Shown here: in pieces, positions 16,801-25,810 of the stretch
How positions within the stretch are numbered: position 1 is the stretch's first letter
Layout: each line of letters begins with the position of its first letter
NCBI GenBank assembly: GCA_965243565.1
Contig: OZ251571.1
Coordinates: 496,001 to 560,000 of the forward strand
DNA from: CBDEVH01 sp965243565
Lineage (GTDB): Bacteria > Pseudomonadota > Gammaproteobacteria > Tethybacterales > Persebacteraceae
DNA: 64,000 bases
Direction: 5' to 3'
Position numbers and translations under genes: made by a program
The notes under the pieces: generated by a model
What the model was told of the DNA's origin: nothing
What the model saw: only the letters and a program-made list of their open reading frames with translations
The model's database searches: none

Positions 16801-17570
16801 AAATAGCCACATGGAATGTTAATTCTGTCCGTGCTCGTATTGAGCATGTCAAACAATGGCTGGAACAATCACAAGTCGATGTACTGCTACTGCAAGAAAC
16901 AAAAACCACCGATGATAAGTTTCCCCTAGACGACATTCAATCAGTTGGTTATCAGCACTGTGCTATTTATGGGCAACCGAGCTATAACGGTGTGGCAATT
17001 ATCAGCAAACACGAATTAACTGACGTCGTCTGCGGCATGCCAAAACGCCCTGATTTAACCGAAGCGCGAGTCATCAAAGCCACTGTCAACAACATCCGTG
17101 TGGTCAGTGTTTATGTCCCCAACGGACAAAGCTATGGCACCGAAAAATACCACTACAAATTAGACTGGCTAGAGGGTTTGACAGATTACAGCCAAACATT
17201 ACAATCAGCTGCCACTGTCATTGGTGGCGACTATAACATCGCTCCTGCCAACGAAGACGTTTATGATATTGTCGATTGGGGCTACGATATACTCACCTCC
17301 GAAAAAGAACGACAAGCATGGAACAATCTACTTGCCAAAGGTTATTTTGACGCTTATCGTTTGTTAGCTCAAGATAAAAATCAAGATGGGTTTTCGTGGT
17401 GGGATTATCGTGCTGCCGCCTTTCGCCGAAACCGCGGAATGCGTATAGATATGTTATTGGTCAGCCCGACACTAGCCCCACACTGCACCGAATGCGCTCC
17501 CGACAAAACACCACGTCATTGGCAAAAACCATCCGACCATACCCCTGTGGTATTAAATTGTAACTATTAA
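16797..17570 (+). CDS. xthA: Exodeoxyribonuclease III
   Basis: This is a Mg-dependent AP endonuclease and 3'-5' exonuclease of base excision repair. The 257 residues carry the EEP fold motifs: MKIATWNVNSVRAR, LLLQETKT (Glu34), GVAIISK, GGDYNIAP, RNRGMRIDMLLVS and the C-terminal SDHTPVV with the catalytic Asp-His pair. The start is coupled to the ftsY stop. A terminator follows immediately, so this is the last gene of the operon. Confidence 0.95.
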   Translation: MKIATWNVNSVRARIEHVKQWLEQSQVDVLLLQETKTTDDKFPLDDIQSVGYQHCAIYGQPSYNGVAIISKHELTDVVCGMPKRPDLTEARVIKATVNNIRVVSVYVPNGQSYGTEKYHYKLDWLEGLTDYSQTLQSAATVIGGDYNIAPANEDVYDIVDWGYDILTSEKERQAWNNLLAKGYFDAYRLLAQDKNQDGFSWWDYRAAAFRRNRGMRIDMLLVSPTLAPHCTECAPDKTPRHWQKPSDHTPVVLNCNY

Positions 17571-17573
17571 AAC

Positions 17574-17607
17574 ACCGCCCTCTCGTATGAGGGTGGTAAT
17601 TTTTTTT
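17574..17607 (+). terminator. Terminator after xthA
   Basis: Nine-base arms with one G-T pair (17574-17582, 17589-17597), a six-base loop and a T run (17600-17607). The T run overlaps the end of the convergent tldD. Confidence 0.8.
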
Positions 17608-19042
17608 ATGATTGAGTGCCGCCAACGGTAATTGAATCGATTTTAATCGTTGGTTGACCAACGCCAACCGGAACCCATTGCCCATCTTTGCCACAAGTGC
17701 CAACACCGGGGTCTAATGAAAAATCATTTCCGACCATGGAAATTGCAGGCATAATTGATGGTCCATTACCAATGATAGTTGCCCCTTTAACCGCCTTGCC
17801 TAATTTTCCGTTTTCAATCAAACGCGCTTTGGATGCCACAAAAACAAAATTGCCATTGGTAATATCAACCTCACCGCCATTAAAATCAGCGGCGTAAATG
17901 CCTTTTTTGACAGAACCGATAATCGCTTCCGGTGTATGTGGACCATTCGTCATAAATGTATTGGTCATACGTGGCATAGGGGGGTAGGCGTAGGACTCTC
18001 TGCGTCCATTGCCGGTGGGGGCAACATTCATTAAACGGGCATTGGTAACATCTTGCATATAGCCACACAAAACGCCGTTTTCAATCAGCGTCGTTGATTG
18101 CGTTTGTGTGCCCTCGTCATCACAACTTAGCGAACCACGGCGGTTATCAATATTACCTGCATCAATAACTGTTACATCATCTGCTGCTACTTTTTGTCCT
18201 ACGCGCCCGCTAAAAGCAGAGAGCTGCTTGCGGTTAAAATCACCTTCTAAACCGTGTCCAATTGCCTCATGCAACAACACCCCCGCCCAGCCATTGCCCA
18301 GTACAACAGGCATACTCCCCGCTGGAGTTTCATCTGCATGCAGCTTTTCAATCGCATCTTTTATTGCCTTGGTACATAAAGAGTCCAAAATAGCATCGGT
18401 TAGTTGAATAAAATCAAACCGTCCGCCCCAGCCTGTGCCACCTACTTCGCGCGTAGAGCCTTCATGTACGATTACCTGCACAGAAATCCGTATCATCGGA
18501 CGAAAATCAACCGCAACACCCTCATCAGGGCGTACAATCAGCACTGTATCATAGGCATTGACCACCGACGCAATCACATTTTCAACACTGTCATTACGGC
18601 GGCATATCGCATCTATCTTTTTTAAAATCGCAATTTTTTCGACGTCATCTGTTGTTGAGATTAATTTTTCAAAACGCGGAATCGGTGTGGTGTAGGTCGA
18701 AACTGGTGCGGCGGTTATATTTTCACCATGTTTTTTAGTGGTCGAAGCCACTGTTTTTAGTAAGTCAAGCGATTTTTTATTAATCATATCGCTACTGGCA
18801 TAAGCGGTGGTGTCGCCCTTAACCGCACGTAAGCCAATGCCCTGGTCGATCGAAAAACTACCGCTTTTGACAATGCCTTCTTCTAGATTCCAGCTTTCGA
18901 TGCGGTGCTTTTGTAAATAGACATCCGCCCAATCAATACCAACCATTGCGGTTGATAATTGTCGTTGAATGGTATCAATCGATATATCCGACTCCGCTAA
19001 TAGAGCCGCTTCTGCTTGTTGAATATCTAAACTTAATGACAT
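17606..19042 (-). CDS. tldD: Metalloprotease TldD
   Basis: TldD with TldE (PmbA) forms a Zn-dependent peptidase that degrades unfolded peptides and matures some modified peptides such as microcins. The 478-residue protein has the zinc motif HEAIGHGLEGDF near residue 260, a conserved CDDEGT block, and the N-terminal GIGLRAVKGDTTAYASSD. AAAGGA precedes the ATG at 19042. The partner gene tldE is not in the window, which is usual since the two are often unlinked. Confidence 0.95.
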   Translation of the reverse strand: MSLSLDIQQAEAALLAESDISIDTIQRQLSTAMVGIDWADVYLQKHRIESWNLEEGIVKSGSFSIDQGIGLRAVKGDTTAYASSDMINKKSLDLLKTVASTTKKHGENITAAPVSTYTTPIPRFEKLISTTDDVEKIAILKKIDAICRRNDSVENVIASVVNAYDTVLIVRPDEGVAVDFRPMIRISVQVIVHEGSTREVGGTGWGGRFDFIQLTDAILDSLCTKAIKDAIEKLHADETPAGSMPVVLGNGWAGVLLHEAIGHGLEGDFNRKQLSAFSGRVGQKVAADDVTVIDAGNIDNRRGSLSCDDEGTQTQSTTLIENGVLCGYMQDVTNARLMNVAPTGNGRRESYAYPPMPRMTNTFMTNGPHTPEAIIGSVKKGIYAADFNGGEVDITNGNFVFVASKARLIENGKLGKAVKGATIIGNGPSIMPAISMVGNDFSLDPGVGTCGKDGQWVPVGVGQPTIKIDSITVGGTQS

Positions 19043-19122
19043 TATAAAATCCTTTAATTCGTTGTAAATAGGGCAACTATTCTAACAGTTATCCATCATT
19101 CAAAATCAGCTAAAATCACTTT

Positions 19123-19740
19123 TTATAAATTATAAATAATCGCATTATAAGTTAGCCCAATCACCAACAATGCGGTAACGCCTGCCAACCCTCGCATAAT
19201 CCATCTTTCCCAGTGGCTTCCGCCAAAATGTGTCACCAACGCTTGTCCACCCCAACACCAAAGCGGATGTACAATGCACTGCACTGCAAAAAAAGTACAG
19301 CAAATAATCACCATTTGCCAAAACCACGGCTCATCCACTTGAGAAAACTGCGCATAAGCCGATGAAATCATTGCCCATGCTTTGGGGTTTAGTGGATGCA
19401 CAATCAGCCCTGCGACAAAGCCCGGACACAAACTCGCTACGGTCGGTTTGCCAGATAGCTGCAAAGCGGCAATACGCCATGCCAACCAAAGCAAGTAAAT
19501 ACAGCTGGCGAGCCGCAATCCCAAATTAACAAATGGATTTGCCTCTAACAACGAAAGCACTCCCAACGCTAACACCACATTTAAAAACAACTTGCCAATG
19601 GTGATTCCTGCAATAAAAGGCAAACACTGCCGAACTCCCCACTTAGACCCAGCTGCCATTAAAATTAAATTAGCGGGTCCCGGCGTTCCAACCAGTAAAA
19701 TCACAAAAATTAAAAACGTAAAAAAAATATCCAAAGACAC
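19123..19740 (-). CDS. LysE/RhtB family amino acid exporter
   Basis: The product has about 205 residues and six membrane spans. The family N-terminal motif LLVGTPGPANLILM lies in the first span, and HPLNPKAWAMISSAY in the middle. The reading frame is open as far as 19851, but that would overlap ribF. The GTG at 19740 places the first span at the normal distance from the N-terminus and is preferred. Members export lysine, threonine, homoserine or other amino acids across the inner membrane; the substrate cannot be read from sequence. It is divergent from ribF across a 64-base gap. Confidence 0.85.
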   Translation of the reverse strand: MSLDIFFTFLIFVILLVGTPGPANLILMAAGSKWGVRQCLPFIAGITIGKLFLNVVLALGVLSLLEANPFVNLGLRLASCIYLLWLAWRIAALQLSGKPTVASLCPGFVAGLIVHPLNPKAWAMISSAYAQFSQVDEPWFWQMVIICCTFFAVQCIVHPLWCWGGQALVTHFGGSHWERWIMRGLAGVTALLVIGLTYNAIIYNL

Positions 19741-19790
19741 GCATATAATTTTAACATGGCACACATAGAATTTATAAATTATAGTCAATG

Positions 19791-19796
19791 TATAAT
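19791..19796 (+). promoter_or_regulatory. -10 box of ribF-nnrDE
   Basis: A perfect TATAAT ends eight bases before the ribF ATG at 19805. No ribosome binding site lies between, so the transcript is predicted to be leaderless or nearly so. No good -35 is seen. Confidence 0.45.
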
Positions 19797-19804
19797 AACA
19801 AACA

Positions 19805-20734
19805 ATGGCTACGCAAATAATTCGCAGTTTACAAGCACCGCCACGGCACAAAAATTTAGCCGCTACTATTGGTTGTTTTGACGGCTTGCATCAAGGGCAC
19901 CAGACGCTACTTAGCAATATCTGTCAACAAGCCAGCCCTAGTACTGCCACCGCCGTTATCAGTTTTGAGCCACACCCTCAAAAAATATTACAACCCCAAA
20001 AACCATTGATAAAAATCAATACAATCCGTCAGCAATACGAACAAATCAACGCCCTAAAAATCGACTATTATTACCTAGTGCGTTTTTCAAAACAGCTCGC
20101 TGCCATCACTGCCGATGATTTTGCCACCCAACTATTTGAGCAATTAAAATGCCAATACCTTACTGTTGGCAAAGGCTTTGTATTTGGTAACGGTGGCAAA
20201 GGCAATATTCAAACGCTACAACAAAAAGCCGAGCAATACCAAGCCATTGTCCAAACTGCCCCATTACTACAGCAAAAAAACGGCACCATATCCAGCCAGA
20301 GAATCCGCGGGCTACTGGCGAGTGGTAGCTTTAGCGATGCCGCTCAGTTATTGGGCAGACCATACCAAATAAGCGGTAAAATCGCCTATGGCAAAGGTTT
20401 GGGGCGACAATGGAACTATCCGACTTGCAATATCCCACTGAAAAACAATCCCCCTTGTTTGGGTATATTTGCCGGTTGGGCAACCGTTAATGGCAGCCGT
20501 TATGCCGCCGCCATTAGCATTGGCACTCGTCCATCTGTCAATCAAGGGCAAGATATATTAGCCGAAGCGCATCTACTTGACTTTAACCAAAATATCTATC
20601 AGCAACGGTTAACCATTGAGCCGGTGCAAAAAATAAGAGACGAACATCACTTTGCCACCATTGATATGTTAAAAAGAGCCATTGCTGATGACATCGAAAA
20701 AACCAGAACAATATTAGGGCTAGCTGCCCAATGA
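19805..20734 (+). CDS. ribF: Bifunctional riboflavin kinase / FAD synthetase
   Basis: RibF makes FMN and then FAD from riboflavin. The 309-residue protein has the adenylyltransferase domain first (IGCFDGLHQGHQTLL at 22-36, FVFGNGGKGN, SSQRIRGLLASG). The kinase domain follows (GRPYQISGKIAYGKGLGRQW and YPTCNIPL). It usually lies beside ileS and lspA; here it is paired with nnrDE, whose ATG overlaps its stop by four bases. Confidence 0.95.
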   Translation: MATQIIRSLQAPPRHKNLAATIGCFDGLHQGHQTLLSNICQQASPSTATAVISFEPHPQKILQPQKPLIKINTIRQQYEQINALKIDYYYLVRFSKQLAAITADDFATQLFEQLKCQYLTVGKGFVFGNGGKGNIQTLQQKAEQYQAIVQTAPLLQQKNGTISSQRIRGLLASGSFSDAAQLLGRPYQISGKIAYGKGLGRQWNYPTCNIPLKNNPPCLGIFAGWATVNGSRYAAAISIGTRPSVNQGQDILAEAHLLDFNQNIYQQRLTIEPVQKIRDEHHFATIDMLKRAIADDIEKTRTILGLAAQ

Positions 20735-22191
20735 CCGCAATACACACGATTGAACAAATACGCCAAATAGAAGCGCACACGTTTAAACAATTTTCGTCAT
20801 TTTCCATAATGGAACAAGCGGGCTGTGCCGTTGCCGCATTGGCACAAACAATGGTAAAACCAGCAGCGCGCATCATCGTTATAACAGGCACAGGCAATAA
20901 TGGAGGAGATGGCTATATAGCCGCCCACACCTTACAACAAAACGGTTATAACGTTGCTGTCATCGGCATGGCAAAAACGAATACTCTGCCGCAAGATGCC
21001 CAAACGGCAGCCATGCAATGGTGTAAAAACAACACCGTCACTGTATTAACCAACCAAAAAAAATTACCCAAAGCAGATTTATACATAGATGCTTTACTGG
21101 GTATCGGTTTAAAAAACGCCGTCCGCAGTTGCTATCAGCCAATCATTGCCGCCATCAACAACAGCAATACCCCTGTGTTATCAATAGATATCCCCAGTGG
21201 CGTATGTGCAGATACAGGACGTGTATTGTCATGTGCCGTGTCTGCCACCGCCACCATCACTTTTTTTTCTGCCAAAGCCGGGCTATATACCGGCGAGGGT
21301 GTGGACTACGCTGGCAATATCCATCACTGCCCTTTGCTCAAAAATCACCCAATCGTTAGCGGTGGTAGGCTCATTAACACAAGCCCTGACATTCAATTTT
21401 TAAACCGCAAAAAAAACACCCATAAAGGGCACTATGGACACATCTATTTAATCGGTGGTGCCAGCGGTATGGTTGGTGCATTGGTATTGGCATCACGTGC
21501 TGCTGCCAGCATGGGAGCAGGTAAAACCACGGCTGTGGCAATGTCCACAGCTGTTGCCCTCGATTTTATTCATCCTGAAATAATGTGGGCAACTACCAGC
21601 AATCTCGACTTTGAAAATGCCGATGTTATAGCAATCGGCATGGGCTTGGGGCAATCCGACAAAGCTGTCGAATTACTAACAACGACGTTAGCCACAAAAA
21701 AAACGATACTACTAGATGCCGATGCGATAAACCTACTCGCCCAACACTCCCAATTAAAACAGCAATTACAGCAACGACAGTACCCTACTGTCTTAACACC
21801 CCACCCGACCGAAGCCGCACGGCTAATCGGTAGCAGTACCGAGCAAATCAACGCCAACCGCATCGCTGCTGCTCAAGACATCGCTTGCCAAACCAATGCC
21901 ATCACTGTACTAAAAGGTGCAGGCACCATCATAGCCCAACCATCCGCACAATATTATATTTGTACCGCTGGCAATTCGGGGCTGGCTCGGGCTGGTAGTG
22001 GTGATGTATTGGCGGGTCTATTGGCGACTCTACTCGCCCAAACCATCTGCCCAATACAAGCCGTCTGTGCAGGCGTATGCTTACACGCCACCGCTGCCGA
22101 TAACCTTGCCGCAAAAGATGGGCAAGTCGGCTTAAACATTAATCAAATCGCCCCCGAAGCCGCTCGTATTGCGGACGGCGTAGATAATTAA
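20731..22191 (+). CDS. nnr: Bifunctional NAD(P)H-hydrate epimerase / dehydratase
   Basis: This is a repair enzyme for damaged NADH and NADPH. The N-terminal half epimerises R- to S-hydrates; the C-terminal half is the ADP-dependent dehydratase. In 486 residues one sees ITGTGNNGGDGYIAAHTL (epimerase), SIDIPSGVCADTGRV, then GHYGHIYLIGGASGMVGAL (start of the kinase-like domain), LTPHPTEAARL and the dehydratase signature GNSGLARAGSGDVLAGLLA. The length and two-domain order match the E. coli homologue Nnr (YjeF). Co-transcription with ribF links flavin and nicotinamide cofactor upkeep. Confidence 0.95.
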   Translation: MTAIHTIEQIRQIEAHTFKQFSSFSIMEQAGCAVAALAQTMVKPAARIIVITGTGNNGGDGYIAAHTLQQNGYNVAVIGMAKTNTLPQDAQTAAMQWCKNNTVTVLTNQKKLPKADLYIDALLGIGLKNAVRSCYQPIIAAINNSNTPVLSIDIPSGVCADTGRVLSCAVSATATITFFSAKAGLYTGEGVDYAGNIHHCPLLKNHPIVSGGRLINTSPDIQFLNRKKNTHKGHYGHIYLIGGASGMVGALVLASRAAASMGAGKTTAVAMSTAVALDFIHPEIMWATTSNLDFENADVIAIGMGLGQSDKAVELLTTTLATKKTILLDADAINLLAQHSQLKQQLQQRQYPTVLTPHPTEAARLIGSSTEQINANRIAAAQDIACQTNAITVLKGAGTIIAQPSAQYYICTAGNSGLARAGSGDVLAGLLATLLAQTICPIQAVCAGVCLHATAADNLAAKDGQVGLNINQIAPEAARIADGVDN

Positions 22192-22316
22192 AAAATTAAG
22201 AAGTTAGAATAAACATCGGTTTAATCCAACGCATAAAAATAGTTAGATTAAAAAACTAGAAACGACTAAAACAACCCTGTTACCTCTGCATACGAAAGGC
22301 AAACTATACGGGAATG

Positions 22317-22631
22317 TTAAGCGTTGCCGTTTAGCACTTCGGCGAGTTCGCCGTTTTCGTACATTTCGCGCAATATGTCTGAACCACCGATAAATTCGCC
22401 ATCAATATAAAGTTGCGGAATGGTGGGCCAGTTTGCGTAGTCTTTTACCCCTTGACGAACGTCAGGGTCTTCAAGCACATTAATGGCTAAAAAATCATTG
22501 GAGCCTAATTTTTTTAGTATTTCGACTACAAGCGATGAAAAGCCACATTGGGGAAACTGAGGAGTTCCCTTCATATACAATACAACGCGATGATTGGTAA
22601 CTTGTTCAAATATTTTATCTTTTATGTCCAT
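22317..22631 (-). CDS. grxD: Monothiol glutaredoxin, CGFS type (Grx4)
   Basis: CGFS glutaredoxins bind and transfer [2Fe-2S] clusters. The 104-residue product has VVLYMKGTPQFPQCGFS (Cys29-Ser32), the cis-Pro block WPTIPQLYIDGEFIGGSDI, and the usual length. The ATG at 22631 is chosen; a TTG six codons upstream is inside the promoter. TACAAT (minus, 22640-22645) ends eight bases before the ATG. It is divergent from iscS, so two Fe-S genes share one intergenic region, although the rest of the isc cluster is absent. No gene is seen in the 125 bases downstream. Confidence 0.94.
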   Translation of the reverse strand: MDIKDKIFEQVTNHRVVLYMKGTPQFPQCGFSSLVVEILKKLGSNDFLAINVLEDPDVRQGVKDYANWPTIPQLYIDGEFIGGSDILREMYENGELAEVLNGNA

Positions 22632-22761
22632 AGTGCGGTATTGTATCAAAAATACGGCGTAATTTTTCGTATCATCAATAGCTAACGGCGGGAATTAGCC
22701 AGTTTTTTGGTTTTATTATATAATGGTGAATTATTATCACAGCGACAGAGAGACTGACCTT

Positions 22762-23979
22762 ATGAAAACCCCCATTTATTTTGATTATTCCGCAACGACA
22801 CCAGTTGACAAACGTGTTGCTGAAAAAATGATGCAATATTTAACAATGGATGGCATTTTTGGCAACCCTGCTTCGCGTTCTCATCCGTTTGGTTGGGATG
22901 CTGAAAAAGGCGTAGAAGACGCAAGACAAATTGTCGCAGATGTTATTGGGGCGGATACTCGCGAGATCGTTTGGACTTCGGGTGCAACTGAATCCAATAA
23001 TCTTGGCATTAAGGGAGCCGCACAGTTTTATAAAGAATCCAAAGGCAACCATCTTATTACCATGCAAACCGAGCATAAAGCGGTATTGGATGCGATGCGC
23101 GAGTTAGAGCGTATTGGTTTTGAGGTTTCTTACTTAGCACCTCAAGAAAACGGGCTAATTGACATGGATGTACTAAAATCTACTATCCGTGAGACAACCG
23201 TTTTAATTTCTATTATGTGGGTTAACAACGAAATCGGCGTTATTCAACCGATAAGTCAAATTGGTGCGTTGTGCAAAGAAAATAACATTATTTTTCATGT
23301 GGATGCAGCACAAGCACCCGGGCGTGTAAAGATAGACGTAAACGAAAACAACATTAGTTTGTTGTCGTTGTGTGCCCACAAAGCATATGGTCCCAAGGGT
23401 ATTGGTGCATTGTATGTTCGCCGTAAGCCACGTATTCGCTTACAAGCCCAAATCCACGGTGGTGGTCACGAAAGAGGTTTTCGGTCTGGGACGTTGGCGA
23501 CACACCAAATCGTTGGTATGGGTGAGGCTTTTCGTATTGCCGAAGAAGAACGCGAGGTTGAAAACGTTCGTATTTTGGGACTGCGCGAAAAACTGTTAAA
23601 AGGGGTTAACGATATGGAAGAAATCTATATCAATGGCGACTTAACAAACCGTGTGCCTCATAATCTTAATATTTCGTTTAATTTTGTCGAAGGTGAATCA
23701 CTTATTATGGCAATTAAAGATGTTGCAGTTTCGTCAGGCTCTGCCTGCACATCCGCATCGCTTGAGCCTTCTTATGTATTGCGCGCTTTGGGTCGCAATG
23801 ACGAATTAGCACATTCTTCTATCCGTTTTACTTTTGGTCGCTTTACGACAGAAGAAGAAATCGATTTTTTGATTGATTTATTGCATAATAAAATTAGCAA
23901 GTTGCGCGAGTTATCACCGTTGTGGGAGATGTATAAAGAAGGCATTGACTTAAGCACAGTCGAGTGGTCGGAGCATTAA
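22762..23979 (+). CDS. iscS: Cysteine desulfurase IscS
   Basis: IscS is a PLP enzyme that takes sulfur from cysteine for Fe-S clusters and tRNA thiolation. The product (405 residues, E. coli 404) is very close to E. coli IscS: MKTPIYFDYSATTPVD start, TEHKAVLD, HKAYGPKGIGALYVRR with the PLP Lys, and the active-site loop VAVSSGSACTSAS with the catalytic Cys near 328. It ends KEGIDLSTVEWSEH. The ATG at 22762 matches the family start; a reading frame 13 codons longer is not preferred. A TATAAT lies at 22719-22724. No iscR, iscU, hscA or fdx is adjacent. Confidence 0.97.
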   Translation: MKTPIYFDYSATTPVDKRVAEKMMQYLTMDGIFGNPASRSHPFGWDAEKGVEDARQIVADVIGADTREIVWTSGATESNNLGIKGAAQFYKESKGNHLITMQTEHKAVLDAMRELERIGFEVSYLAPQENGLIDMDVLKSTIRETTVLISIMWVNNEIGVIQPISQIGALCKENNIIFHVDAAQAPGRVKIDVNENNISLLSLCAHKAYGPKGIGALYVRRKPRIRLQAQIHGGGHERGFRSGTLATHQIVGMGEAFRIAEEEREVENVRILGLREKLLKGVNDMEEIYINGDLTNRVPHNLNISFNFVEGESLIMAIKDVAVSSGSACTSASLEPSYVLRALGRNDELAHSSIRFTFGRFTTEEEIDFLIDLLHNKISKLRELSPLWEMYKEGIDLSTVEWSEH

Positions 23980-24015
23980 TCTCAATTTTTCCTACCGCTT
24001 AAATTTATACTAAGT

Positions 24016-24711
24016 TTATATTAATTTTTCGGGGTATGTTTGCCACTGTGCCGTGATTTCTAAACTTCGGTTAAATTCATAATAAAACGGTTTACCGGTG
24101 GCAATTTCGACAGCGTTAATCTCGTCATCCTCAATTTTTTCAAGGTATTTAACCAGCCCTCTTAAGGTGTTGCCATGTGCTACCAACAAAACGTTTTTTC
24201 CTTGTTTTAGTTGTGGCACAATGTTTTCTTCATAGGCGGCGATGATCCGCGGTAGCATACTTTCTAGACTTTCACCTGTTGGCATATCCACTCCGTTATA
24301 ACGTTTGTCGGGTATGGTTTGTCGGGTTTCTAGTAATGGCGGTAGGGTGCTATAGCTGCGTCGCCACTGAAAGACTTGGTCTTCGCCGTATTCTTCGATT
24401 GCTTCTGCTTTATTTTTCCCTTGTAAATTGCCATAATGTCGTTCGTTAAATCGCCAGTCGTTTTGTTGGGGAATCCACATTAAATCCATTTCTTGTAGTA
24501 CCAGCCAAGTGGTATTGATAGCACGTTGTAAGTAGGATGAAAAAGCAATATCGTAATGGGTAATACCAGCGGATAAAATGGCTTTGCCAGCGTTTTGTGC
24601 TTCGGTTATACCTGCTTCGGACAATGGAACATCCACCCACCCAGTAAAGCGATTTTGGATATTCCAAACGCTTTTACCATGTCTTATTAGCGTTAACTGC
24701 GAAAAAGGCAT
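24016..24711 (-). CDS. gpmA: 2,3-bisphosphoglycerate-dependent phosphoglycerate mutase
   Basis: GpmA interconverts 3- and 2-phosphoglycerate in glycolysis and gluconeogenesis. The 231-residue protein has the phosphohistidine motif LIRHGKSVWN (Arg10, His11), NRFTGWVDVPLSE, NERHYGNLQGKNK and AHGNTLRGLVKYLE. The position after RHG is normally Glu or Gln; here it is Lys. It begins 16 bases after the rpoH stop on the same strand, so it is probably transcribed with rpoH, an unusual pairing. Confidence 0.94.
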   Translation of the reverse strand: MPFSQLTLIRHGKSVWNIQNRFTGWVDVPLSEAGITEAQNAGKAILSAGITHYDIAFSSYLQRAINTTWLVLQEMDLMWIPQQNDWRFNERHYGNLQGKNKAEAIEEYGEDQVFQWRRSYSTLPPLLETRQTIPDKRYNGVDMPTGESLESMLPRIIAAYEENIVPQLKQGKNVLLVAHGNTLRGLVKYLEKIEDDEINAVEIATGKPFYYEFNRSLEITAQWQTYPEKLI

Positions 24712-24727
24712 GAAAAATAAGCCGCCT

Positions 24728-25615
24728 TTATGGTGCTAGGTCAGCAGGTGAAACAAGCGTTTTTTTAACGTACGCTGATATTTTCTTCAGGGCAGCGGCT
24801 TCTATCTGACGTACTCGTTCAATGGAAACACCATAGATGGTTGACAATGTTTTTAATGTTGTGGGAGGATCCGAAAAATAGCGTGCTTTAATAATGTCTC
24901 GTTCGCGCTCGCTTACTTGGTTTAGAGAATCATGCACTGATTTATATTTTGTTTTTTCAATCAGCTGTGTCTCAGGATTTGCCTCAAGAGAATGATCAAT
25001 AAGATAAGAATCTCCCGAAAAAGTATCGTCTTCATTGTTGGTAATTGGTAGCGTTTCGGTGGCGTATAAACGCAAACGCATATCATTAACCTCTTGCTCT
25101 TTAACATCCAGCTCTTTGGCAATCGCTTTGCTGTTAAGCAAACGGCCTCCGACTTGCTTTCTTAGTTTATTCATGTTAAAAAACAATTTGCGTTGGGCTT
25201 TGGTTGTTGCGACTTTAACAATACGCCAGTTACGAATAATAAACTCGTTAATTTCGGCACGAATCCAATACGTTGCAAACGTAGCCAAACGTGCTTTGTA
25301 GGTTGGGATAAATTTTTTGACGGCTTTTAGTAAGCCGATATTGCCTTCTTGAATAAGGTCTGTCTGTGATAGTCCATAGCCACTAAAAGATTTAGCCACA
25401 TTAACGACCAAGCGAAGATTGGAAAAAGCCAGTTTTTTTGCGGCTTCGTTATTGCCATTATTTTGATACAGCAAAGCCAGATCTGTCTCTTCTTTTTCAG
25501 ACAACAAGGCAATACTACGCACTGCATTAACATAAGCAGTGTAGTCGTCAGACAGTGCAGGTAGGTGGATGGCATCCATAGGGGATGCCAAAGATGTATT
25601 TGTTATAGTACTCAT
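24728..25615 (-). CDS. rpoH: RNA polymerase sigma-32 factor RpoH
   Basis: This is the heat-shock sigma factor. The 295 residues hold region 2 (NLRLVVNVAKSF, LIQEGNIGLLKAVKKF, FATYWIRAEINEFII), the RpoH box QRKLFFNMNKLRK that separates sigma-32 from other sigma-70 proteins, and a region 4 ending SIERVRQIEAAALKKI. The ATG at 25615 is chosen; a TTG 18 codons earlier lies in the leader hairpin. In most relatives rpoH follows ftsY-ftsE-ftsX, but here ftsY is elsewhere and gpmA follows instead. A perfect sigma-32 promoter exists at 874-902. Confidence 0.95.
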   Translation of the reverse strand: MSTITNTSLASPMDAIHLPALSDDYTAYVNAVRSIALLSEKEETDLALLYQNNGNNEAAKKLAFSNLRLVVNVAKSFSGYGLSQTDLIQEGNIGLLKAVKKFIPTYKARLATFATYWIRAEINEFIIRNWRIVKVATTKAQRKLFFNMNKLRKQVGGRLLNSKAIAKELDVKEQEVNDMRLRLYATETLPITNNEDDTFSGDSYLIDHSLEANPETQLIEKTKYKSVHDSLNQVSERERDIIKARYFSDPPTTLKTLSTIYGVSIERVRQIEAAALKKISAYVKKTLVSPADLAP

Positions 25616-25653
25616 AATTTTTATTATTTTGCTTATTATCCCTAACGGTGTAC

Positions 25654-25682
25654 TTGAGTATAAACTCAATATAGTGATTATA
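25654..25682 (-). promoter_or_regulatory. rpoH promoter box with 5' leader hairpin
   Basis: On the minus strand TATAAT (25677-25682) predicts a transcript start near 25670. The transcript would then open with a hairpin of six-base arms (25654-25659 and 25664-25669) and a four-base loop, with about 55 bases of leader before the ATG. A 5'-terminal hairpin could stabilise the mRNA or overlap an operator. The rest of the 25616-25810 gap shows no gene. Confidence 0.45.
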
Positions 25683-25810
25683 TCATTACCAACAATTTTA
25701 ATAAAGATGTTACGGCACTGCGTTCGTCTTAGTAGTTTTCGTTCTCTTTATTTAATCAACCCGTCGGTGTCTTATTTGTTTGCTGTGATTTATGTGATAA
25801 TCTTGTATTG

